This document shows, piece by piece, positions 57,729-64,000 of a stretch of 64,000 nt of DNA. The DNA lies in contig NZ_JAPDDR010000008.1 in the NCBI RefSeq assembly GCF_025950095.1, positions 62,001-126,000 on the forward strand, in the 5' to 3' direction. The DNA comes from Luteolibacter rhizosphaerae. Lineage in GTDB: Bacteria > Verrucomicrobiota > Verrucomicrobiia > Verrucomicrobiales > Akkermansiaceae. The notes below the pieces were generated by a model. The model worked only from the letters and a program-made list of their open reading frames with translations, was not told where the DNA came from and made no database searches. Made by a program: the position numbers and the translations under genes. The stretch's first letter is position 1. Every line of letters starts with the position of its first letter.

Positions 57729-59258
57729 CTACTCCCCTGGCGGAATCGTCACCGGGATCGTCACCACGTTGTTGTCGTAGTTCGTCTCGGGCAGGATCCC
57801 GTCCGGGTTCACCGTCAGCTCCAACTGGTAGTTCCCCGCCGCCAGGTTATCGATCTCGATCCACTGTCCCGGCAATCCGCTGTCGTAGACATCACCCCAG
57901 CCTGCCTGGATCCCTTGAGTGCCGCAGTTGTAGCGGCGGGTGGTCCGGGCACCCCGCTCCCAACGAATGTTGTCGAGCAGACAAAAACTGACCTTTCGGC
58001 TCGTGCGCAGTTCGTTGCCCGCCATATCCAACAGGCGGGATCCGGCGAATCCCTTGAAGTGGTAGTGCCCGTGGCAGGAGTGATATTCAAAGAAGGGATT
58101 CCCCTCCGGATCAGGCATGACCATATCCTGCGCACCCACGTTCCGCACCTCGGTGTTGTAGCGCAGCAGGCGCCGCGGTCCCGCCCCGATCAGGCCTTCC
58201 TGCACTTCGCAGGAGGTGGGGTCGAATTCCTCGTTGCTCACGTAGGGATTCAGCGCCGGTCCCCACGGCATGAGATCCGGACCGTCGCCAGCGACCGCCG
58301 CCATGAGCGAGCGACCGGAGAAGGTAGCGGTGGCATCCAGCGCGATGTAGTAGTCGCCCGCTTGGGTTTCCGGGATCACCACCCGGTTCGTGCCACGGAC
58401 TGTGGCCTCACCGCGCACCGGCTTGCCAGTCGGCGGAGCTTGCCCGAATAGGACTGCTAGCGACGACTTGCCCTTGCCGCCTTCAGACTGGATTGCCAGC
58501 CGCTCGCCGGCACCCACGGTTACGCGGAAGAGATGTCGCTGACCCTTGATCGCGGCGAGGTGGGAGATCGTGCCCACATTGACCAGATCGATGATATCGC
58601 CCGCCGGACGGATCTGGTAGCTTGCTTCTCCGATCGGGCCTTCTTGGCCGCTCGTGCTGTAGGAGCGGGCCTTGAGCGTGGTATCCTCCGTCAGGCTGAT
58701 CGTGGTGTTGGCCAGCGGCGATCCGGCATCGGGATCATCGCCATCGGTGGTGAAGCGAGTGCTCGCCTTCTTCGTCTTGGTTTTGATCTGGGCGCTGATC
58801 GGTCCGGGATAAACTCCCGGCACCGGGGTGAAGGTCGGCTGGAGCAGCGCGCCTTTTTCCAAGGTGGTCTGAACCGTGAGCTGGACGCCCGCATAGCCGC
58901 CATCCGCTTGAATGCCGATATACCACACCCCGGCCTCGGCGGCCGGGACCCGGATCTGCTGGCGCGTCCCCGGATAGGTGGAGGCGTAGTCGGTCGCCTC
59001 GCCGTTATAGGTCGGATAAACTCCCCGGCGGACAAAGAGGTCTACATTACCCGCCCCGCTGCTGGTGGTAACGATCATCCGTGCCGTAGAGGGCGGCACG
59101 ATCACCTTGTAGACGACGAAGGCATGCGGGTCCGAGGAGATCAATCCGCCGATCGGCACGCCGGATTGGACGATCTTCGGAAAGGGAGTGACCTCGAAAT
59201 GCGCCTGCGCTGGAAGCGCCGCCAGGATGCTCAGCAGGAGGGGAAAGACTGCTCTCAT
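57729..59258 (-). CDS. Secreted lysyl-oxidase-like copper protein with PPC domains
   Basis: A 509-residue protein from ATG 59258 with a signal peptide (VFPLLLSILAALPAQA). Residues 25-135 form a pre-peptidase C-terminal (PPC)-like domain, 140-215 a chitobiase C-terminal-like segment (FTPVPGVYPGPISAQI, TTDGDDPDAGS), about 225-325 a second PPC-like domain, then a lysyl oxidase domain. Copper ligands appear in YHSCHGHYHFKGF (His393-His400). The cofactor Lys and Tyr are Lys422 (RKVSFCLLD) and Tyr458 (GDVYDSGLPGQW). It would oxidise primary amines to aldehydes outside the cell. It is in a gene between sufE and sufS. Confidence 0.82.
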   Translation of the reverse strand: MRAVFPLLLSILAALPAQAHFEVTPFPKIVQSGVPIGGLISSDPHAFVVYKVIVPPSTARMIVTTSSGAGNVDLFVRRGVYPTYNGEATDYASTYPGTRQQIRVPAAEAGVWYIGIQADGGYAGVQLTVQTTLEKGALLQPTFTPVPGVYPGPISAQIKTKTKKASTRFTTDGDDPDAGSPLANTTISLTEDTTLKARSYSTSGQEGPIGEASYQIRPAGDIIDLVNVGTISHLAAIKGQRHLFRVTVGAGERLAIQSEGGKGKSSLAVLFGQAPPTGKPVRGEATVRGTNRVVIPETQAGDYYIALDATATFSGRSLMAAVAGDGPDLMPWGPALNPYVSNEEFDPTSCEVQEGLIGAGPRRLLRYNTEVRNVGAQDMVMPDPEGNPFFEYHSCHGHYHFKGFAGSRLLDMAGNELRTSRKVSFCLLDNIRWERGARTTRRYNCGTQGIQAGWGDVYDSGLPGQWIEIDNLAAGNYQLELTVNPDGILPETNYDNNVVTIPVTIPPGE

Positions 59259-59319
59259 GGCGGCGGAGTCTTCCAGACCCACCGAAAAGAAAAAGCCGAA
59301 GTTCTACCGAAAATCGCGG

Positions 59320-60540
59320 TCAGCGAAGCATCGAGAGTGCCTTGTCCACGGCAGTCACCAGCGCGTCCACCTCCGCTTCCGTGTTGTAAACGGCGAAGGA
59401 GGCGCGGGTTGTCCCGGTGATTCCGAAGCGAGCCATCAGCGGCTGGCAGCAATGGTGTCCGGTGCGGACTGCTACCCCCATCTGGTCGATCAGAGTTCCC
59501 AAGTCGTAGTGATGCACACCCTCGATGCCGAAGGAAAGAGCTCCAGCACGGTCATCCGGGCCATACAGGCGCACGCCGGAAAGCGCCGAGAGACCCTCGG
59601 CCGCGCGGCGGATCAGCTTCGTTTCGTGCTCGCCGATCACCTCAAGCCCGACCGACTCCATGAACTCGAAGGCGGCGGCGAGAGCGATTGCCCCCTCGAT
59701 GTTCGGCGTGCCGGCCTCATACTTGAAGGGCAGCTCGTTGTAGGTGGTCTTCGCGAAAGTCACTTCCTTGATCATTTCGCCACCTCCGCGCCACGGCGGG
59801 AGTGCATCAAGGACCGCGCGCTTGCCCCACAGCAGGCCGATCCCGGTGGGCGCATAGGCCTTGTGACCGGACAGGGCCACGAAGTCGGCTCCGAGAGCCT
59901 GCACATCGATTGTCAGGTGCGGTGCTGCCTGGGCCGCATCGATCAGGACCAAGGCTCCCGCGCTCTTCGCGGCGGCGATCATTTCGCGGACCGGATTGAC
60001 CGTGCCGAAGGCGTTCGAGATCCAAGTGAAAGCGGCGATTTTCGTCCGGTCGGTCAACAACGTGCGGAAGGCCTCTTGATCCAGCGAGCCATCTTCGTGG
60101 CAGGGAATCACCTTCAGCATGGCACCCGTGCGCTCGCAGAGCATCTGCCATGGCACGATGTTCGAGTGGTGCTCCAGCGTGGAAATCAACACCTCGTCGC
60201 CCGGCGCGAGGATCCCGCCGAGCCCGATTACGGAGGCTACCAGATTGATGCCGTCGGTGGTTCCCGAGGTGAAGATCACCTCCGCGGGATCGGTTGCGTT
60301 GAGGTAGCGTGCGATCGTCTCACGCGCCGCTTCGTGAGCGGAGGTCGCGGCCCGGGCGAGGTGGTGGGTGCCGCGGTGGATGTTCGCATTGATCTCCTCG
60401 TAGTAGCGCCGGGAGGCATCGAGAACGGCACGCGGCTTCTGGGCGGTCGCCGCATTGTCGAGGTAAACGAGCGGGCGGCCGTTCACCGATTGGTGGAGGC
60501 AAGGGAACTCGGCGCGAATGGCGGCGGAATCAAGAGCCAT
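59320..60540 (-). CDS. sufS: Cysteine desulfurase SufS
   Basis: A 406-residue PLP enzyme. The PLP Lys227 is in FVALSGHKAYAPTGIGLL. The catalytic Cys364 is in RTGHHCCQPLM, and NAATAQKP and SNIVPWQ are typical of the class II desulfurase family. It releases sulfane sulfur from cysteine and passes it to SufE for Fe-S cluster building. No sufB, sufC or sufD is in the window. Confidence 0.93.
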   Translation of the reverse strand: MALDSAAIRAEFPCLHQSVNGRPLVYLDNAATAQKPRAVLDASRRYYEEINANIHRGTHHLARAATSAHEAARETIARYLNATDPAEVIFTSGTTDGINLVASVIGLGGILAPGDEVLISTLEHHSNIVPWQMLCERTGAMLKVIPCHEDGSLDQEAFRTLLTDRTKIAAFTWISNAFGTVNPVREMIAAAKSAGALVLIDAAQAAPHLTIDVQALGADFVALSGHKAYAPTGIGLLWGKRAVLDALPPWRGGGEMIKEVTFAKTTYNELPFKYEAGTPNIEGAIALAAAFEFMESVGLEVIGEHETKLIRRAAEGLSALSGVRLYGPDDRAGALSFGIEGVHHYDLGTLIDQMGVAVRTGHHCCQPLMARFGITGTTRASFAVYNTEAEVDALVTAVDKALSMLR

Positions 60541-60597
60541 GTGGAGGCAAGGGAAGCGAGGGAAAGGCAGGATGCACGCGAAATGTCCGCGCGGGGC

Positions 60598-61392
60598 TCA
60601 GGACTGCGGCGGAAGGTGCTCGGAGCAATACTCCTTGCCGTCCGGAGTGACGAAGAACTGAAGGTCCGCGGGATCATGCTCGGTGCGGCGGCAGATCTCG
60701 CAGACATGGAAGGGTTCGGCGGAGGGGCCCTTCGCGACGGTGAATTTGCGCCGGCGCTGGGCAGCTTGGACCAAGGACTTTCTGCCGCGGGCCACGTCCG
60801 GCAGGACCCAGAGGCAGTATGGCAGCATGGCCGGGACCACGAGCCACAGGAGTGGCGGCCACATCACGCAACTGATCGCCATCAGCACCGCGCTGATCAT
60901 CGCCAGGAAGCGGACCTGCACGGGAATCAGGAAAAAGAGGACGAACTCCACCTTCGGGAAAAGGGTGGCAAAGGCGAAGAAGAGGGAGGAATAGAGAAAA
61001 CTTCCGCCTCCTTTCGCTTCGGGACCAATTGCCAGCTGGAAAATCATCATCCCGAGGATTGCGGCGACGATGTAGAGCGTGGTGCGCTTCGGTCCCCATG
61101 CCTGTTCGAGCGAGTCGCTGATCATGAAGGAGATCATTACGGCGAAGAACAGGAACAGCGCCCCGGGCGCAGAGAAGGACCTCATCCCCATCGGGGCGAA
61201 GATAAAGGTGAAAATCCGCCAGATCTCCTTGTCTTCGAAAACCGCGGCCCGATCGAACTCGAGGATGTGGCCGATCTCCGGCCGCGCCCATTGGCAGGCG
61301 TAGGCGATGACCCCGAGGAAGGTCAGGTATTTGAAGAGCCCCGGAAACGAGAGCCACTCCATCCGTCTTTCCAATGCATCAAGCCAGCGCAC
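60598..61392 (-). CDS. Rhomboid-like membrane protein with C-terminal zinc-binding motif
   Basis: About 264 residues from GTG 61392, where RWLDALERRMEWLSFPG fits family members; an ATG at 61362 is shorter. About six helices follow, with rhomboid-like layout (ISFMISDSLEQAWG, SLFFAFATLFPKVEFV), but the catalytic GxSx motif is not clear (GGGSFLYSS). The C-terminus has a zinc-ribbon-like CEICRRT and YCSEH. It may be an inactive rhomboid. It is divergent from the DHA2 transporter with a 103-bp gap. Confidence 0.65.
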   Translation of the reverse strand: MRWLDALERRMEWLSFPGLFKYLTFLGVIAYACQWARPEIGHILEFDRAAVFEDKEIWRIFTFIFAPMGMRSFSAPGALFLFFAVMISFMISDSLEQAWGPKRTTLYIVAAILGMMIFQLAIGPEAKGGGSFLYSSLFFAFATLFPKVEFVLFFLIPVQVRFLAMISAVLMAISCVMWPPLLWLVVPAMLPYCLWVLPDVARGRKSLVQAAQRRRKFTVAKGPSAEPFHVCEICRRTEHDPADLQFFVTPDGKEYCSEHLPPQS

Positions 61393-61495
61393 GCCGGAGG
61401 AAAGCCCCTCGGCCAGCGGCTGGCAAGGCACAAGGGGGATGGCGGATCGGGGGTTGTCCGGCGCTGGTCCGGGGCTAGGCTGGCGGCACTCCTGC

Positions 61496-62953
61496 ATGAG
61501 CGAGCATCCGGTTTCCCCTCCCGTCGCCGAATCCGACTTGGAGAAAACCCGGCGCTATCTCCCTTGGGTAGTGGCGGTGGCCCTGTTCATGCAGCAGCTC
61601 GACGGCACGATCGTGAACACCGCGGTGCCGACCATGGCCGAATCGCTCGGCGTGGCCTCGCTGGCGCTGAAATCGGTTCTGACTAGCTACACTATCGCCA
61701 TAGCGGTGCTGATTCCCCTGAGCGGCTGGCTGGCGGATAAGTTCGGGACCAAGCGGGTTTTCGCCTTCGCGGTGGCGGTTTTCACTCTCGGCTCCCTCGC
61801 CTGCGGCCTGTCGGTGAATCTGCCGATGCTCGTCGCCTCGCGCGTGCTGCAAGGGATCGGAGCGGCCTTCATGATGCCGGTGGGCCGGATCGCGCTGCTG
61901 AAGACATTCCCGAAATCCGGGATCCTGCGGGCGATGAATTTCGTGATCATCCCCGCGCTCCTCGGGCCCCTTTTGGGCCCGCTTACCGGGGGCCTTATCG
62001 TTCATTGGCTGCCGTGGCGGGTGATTTTCCTGATCAATATCCCGATCGGCCTTCTCGGGCTCTGGCTGGTGAAGAAGCACATGCCGGATCACCGCGGCGC
62101 GGTGGCGGATCCTTTGGACGCACGGGGCTTCATTCTCTTCGGAGCGGGGATCGCCCTGCTCTCCTGGGTTCTGGAGATCTTCGGCGAGCATCGCATGGAA
62201 ACCGGCTGGGTCGCCGGACTGGCCGCCATCTCGCTGGGGCTCATCGGCGCCTATTTCGTTCATGCGCGGAAGTCGGCAAATCCCTTGTTGCCGGTGGATC
62301 TATTTAGAGTCCGCACCTTCCGGGTTTCGGTCGTCGGCGGTTTCCTGACCCGTTTGGGGATCAGTGGGATGCCTTTCCTCCTGCCGCTGCTCTATCAGCT
62401 CGGGATGGGCTTCTCGCCCTGGCAAGCCGGGCTGCTGGTGATGCCGCAGGCGCTGGCGGCGATCGGCATGAAGCTGGCGGTGCAGCGGATCATGGGACAT
62501 TTCGGACATAAGCGCGTGTTGCTATGCAATACGGTCTTGATCGGCCTGATGATCGCCGCCTTCTCGCAGGTCGGGCCCGGAACGCCGGTCTGGGTGATCC
62601 TCATCTTCAGCATCCTGCAAGGCAGCGTGTCGGCTTTGCAATTCACCGCGATGAACTCGCTGGCCTATGCCGATACCACGGACGAGCAAGCGAGCGATGC
62701 CAGCACCGTGGCCAGCACCGGACAACAGCTTGCGATCAGCTTTGGCATCGCCTTCGCCTCGCTGGTCACTGCGTGGTTCCTCGGCGGAATCGATCGCACG
62801 AATCCGGCGCAATTGGTCCCGGCCTTGCACAAGGCCTATCTGCTGTTAGGCGGAGTGACGGTCGCGAGTTCTGCGATGTTCCTCACCCTCAGGCGCGCCG
62901 ATGGTGATAACGTCAGCGGCCACGGGCAAATCAAGGAAGTGGTGGAAGCCTGA
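61496..62953 (+). CDS. DHA2-family drug exporter (MFS, 14 helices)
   Basis: A 485-residue transporter from ATG 61496. The first segment has LFMQQLDGTIVNTAVPTMAESLG, typical of EmrB/QacA-type DHA2 proteins. GWLADKFGTKRVFAFAV forms motif A, and RVLQGIGAAFMMPVGR forms motif C-like. It probably exports toxic compounds by proton antiport. Its start overlaps no neighbour; the rhomboid-like gene is divergent. Confidence 0.88.
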   Translation: MSEHPVSPPVAESDLEKTRRYLPWVVAVALFMQQLDGTIVNTAVPTMAESLGVASLALKSVLTSYTIAIAVLIPLSGWLADKFGTKRVFAFAVAVFTLGSLACGLSVNLPMLVASRVLQGIGAAFMMPVGRIALLKTFPKSGILRAMNFVIIPALLGPLLGPLTGGLIVHWLPWRVIFLINIPIGLLGLWLVKKHMPDHRGAVADPLDARGFILFGAGIALLSWVLEIFGEHRMETGWVAGLAAISLGLIGAYFVHARKSANPLLPVDLFRVRTFRVSVVGGFLTRLGISGMPFLLPLLYQLGMGFSPWQAGLLVMPQALAAIGMKLAVQRIMGHFGHKRVLLCNTVLIGLMIAAFSQVGPGTPVWVILIFSILQGSVSALQFTAMNSLAYADTTDEQASDASTVASTGQQLAISFGIAFASLVTAWFLGGIDRTNPAQLVPALHKAYLLLGGVTVASSAMFLTLRRADGDNVSGHGQIKEVVEA

Positions 62954-62963
62954 GTCCCTCGTT

Positions 62964-63587
62964 TCAGTCCCATTTGATTCGGCGCGCTCCGAGCCACAAC
63001 AGGGCTGGCACGCCAATGCTGAAAGCGATCGCCCATCCCGGGGCATCGCGGCCGACGGCACCGATCCACGCGAAGAGGAAGCCCACCGGGATGCTGCCGC
63101 AAGCCAGCGCGGCAAGAAAGCGGTGGAAGGGCATGCGCACCAGTCCGGCCGTGCATGACAATGCCTCGGGAAGAATGGGGATCGCGCGTGAAAGAGCGAC
63201 CACCCAGCCACCACCGCGGGAGAATAGCAGCCGTCCCCGTTCGAAGTCGCGGTCGCCCAGCAGCTTCCGGGCGGCCTTCTCACCGATCAAACGGCCGAGC
63301 CCGTAACCGCAGAGGCCAGCGAGAATCGATCCCGCCGCCGCGAAGAATCCACCGAGCAGAGCCCCATACACCAGCCCGAGCGCGGACATAACGACCGTCC
63401 CGGGAATCGGGAGCACCAGGTCCGCCGCCAGCAGACCCATGCCCGCCGCCCATGCCCAAGGGCCGGCTTGCTTCATCCACTCCGCGGCTCCGGTGAGGGT
63501 GAAATGCTGCTCCCAATGCCCGCCCCAGAGCAGCCACACCGCGATCACGAGGGCGGAGACGGCGATGAACCAGAGCAGCAGGCGCAT
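62964..63587 (-). CDS. VTT/DedA (SNARE-associated) family membrane protein
   Basis: A 207-residue membrane protein. LVLPIPGTVVMSALGLVYGALLGGFFAAAGSILAGLCGYGLGRLIG (beginning shown) carries the family pattern, followed by RGGGWVVALSRAIPILPEALSCTAGLVRM, the second DedA block. Proteins of this kind act in lipid flipping and membrane homeostasis. It is convergent with the drug exporter gene by 10 bp and 10 bp downstream of the DASS transporter gene. Confidence 0.82.
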   Translation of the reverse strand: MRLLLWFIAVSALVIAVWLLWGGHWEQHFTLTGAAEWMKQAGPWAWAAGMGLLAADLVLPIPGTVVMSALGLVYGALLGGFFAAAGSILAGLCGYGLGRLIGEKAARKLLGDRDFERGRLLFSRGGGWVVALSRAIPILPEALSCTAGLVRMPFHRFLAALACGSIPVGFLFAWIGAVGRDAPGWAIAFSIGVPALLWLGARRIKWD

Positions 63588-63597
63588 GGCGGTATTG

Positions 63598-64000
63598 TTA
63601 GAAGATCCACCAGGCCAGCAAGGTCACTCCGAGCAGGCAGAGGAAATCGAGCAGCATCCCCGTCTTGATCATCTGGCGCTGGGGAATGCGTCCCGTTGCA
63701 AAGACGATCGCATTCGGCGGAGTCGCCACCGGGAGCATGGAGCCGCAGGATGATGCGATGGCGATGGGGATCACCAGCTTGGCCGGAGCGATGCCAAGCT
63801 CCAGTCCGATCGAGTGGAAGATCGGCACCATCAGCGCGGCAGTGGCGGTATTGCTGGAGAACTCCCCGAGCAGGATCACGAAGAGCAGCGAGGCGGCGAT
63901 CAGCAAGGCCAAGGGCCAATCGTGGACCATTGCCACGATCTCGCGGGCCATGAACAAGCTCGCGCCCGTCTTGTCCAGCACGGTGCTCAGGGCGATACCT
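63598..64000 (-). CDS. DASS/SLC13-type anion transporter (N-terminus outside window)
   Basis: The frame is cut at the right edge; about the last 134 residues are seen. They include LLFVILLGEFSSNTATAALMVPI (with the conserved SNT motif), LVIPIAIASSCGSMLPVATPPNAIVFATG (second SxxxPxxTPPN motif) and two terminal helices. These are the sodium-binding signatures of the divalent anion:sodium symporter family, which imports succinate, sulfate or phosphate. Divergence from neighbours cannot be judged. Confidence 0.87.
   Translation of the reverse strand, partial: GIALSTVLDKTGASLFMAREIVAMVHDWPLALLIAASLLFVILLGEFSSNTATAALMVPIFHSIGLELGIAPAKLVIPIAIASSCGSMLPVATPPNAIVFATGRIPQRQMIKTGMLLDFLCLLGVTLLAWWIF

Noticed and set aside
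59188..61686. An 832-codon plus-strand frame across the lysyl oxidase, sufS and rhomboid-like genes
   Set aside because: It spans three minus-strand genes that all have clear domains; its own translation is Arg/Glu/Gly-rich with no domain.

Overview
The window is 64 kb of GC-rich chromosomal DNA from a Gram-negative bacterium. I infer Verrucomicrobiota, of a Luteolibacter/Haloferula-like kind, from the gene mix rather than from any marker gene: a PEP-CTERM protein, a sulfatase, HprK with HPr and enzyme I but no sugar permease, a DUF5069 protein, a lysyl-oxidase-like secreted protein, a very long multi-domain secreted protease, FadL and LpxL-type envelope genes, and short iterated or palindromic repeats in the intergenic gaps. 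Few genes have a recognisable Shine-Dalgarno sequence, GTG and TTG starts are common, and many neighbours overlap by 4 bp.

Layout. 1-5.8 kb: a partial secreted HEXXH peptidase, Tat-type phosphoesterase, glycogen synthase, GNAT enzyme and a sulfatase, separated by two repeat-rich gaps. 5.9-9.5 kb: two convergent gene pairs for envelope lipid/glycan chemistry (LpxL-like acyltransferase and membrane-bound NodB deacetylase; methyltransferase and GT2). 9.5-16.5 kb: CreC/CreB-like two-component system, ethanolamine ammonia-lyase EutBC and PriA. 16.5-20.5 kb: a lipoprotein papain-like hydrolase, an Rnk-like protein, PpnP, a tandem FKBP and small proteins. 20.5-25 kb: FadL-like porin, then HprK, HPr and PTS enzyme I, a regulatory phosphorelay. 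25-31.5 kb: esterase-like protein and the groL-groS-dnaK chaperone cluster. 31.7-32.1 kb: tRNA-Ser(GGA) with a partial downstream copy. 32.4-38.9 kb: one 2148-residue zinc metalloprotease/adhesin-like protein.

39-50 kb: small secreted proteins; a metal-related pair in which the second gene is broken by an in-frame TGA; class I fumarase; the PEP-CTERM protein; DUF5069, DUF3253 and DUF1460 proteins; an AraC regulator beside an imine-reductase-like dehydrogenase; and a phosphotransferase. 50-55.3 kb: a collinear set rpsN, fmdB-type, CNNM/CorC-type, methyltransferase, EboE-like and EboC-like (UbiA). The last two suggest a reduced Ebo precursor-handling module. 55.3-64 kb: YedI and TerC membrane proteins, SufE, a lysyl-oxidase-like protein and SufS (sulfur mobilisation genes with a secreted cuproprotein between them), a rhomboid-like protein, a DHA2 drug exporter, a VTT/DedA protein and a partial DASS transporter.

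I saw no CRISPR array, phage, integrase, rRNA or complete insertion sequence. The most unusual items are the TGA-interrupted gene at 39974-40648, the dispersed iterated repeats (three copies of one family), the EboE/EboC pair, and the large modular protease.
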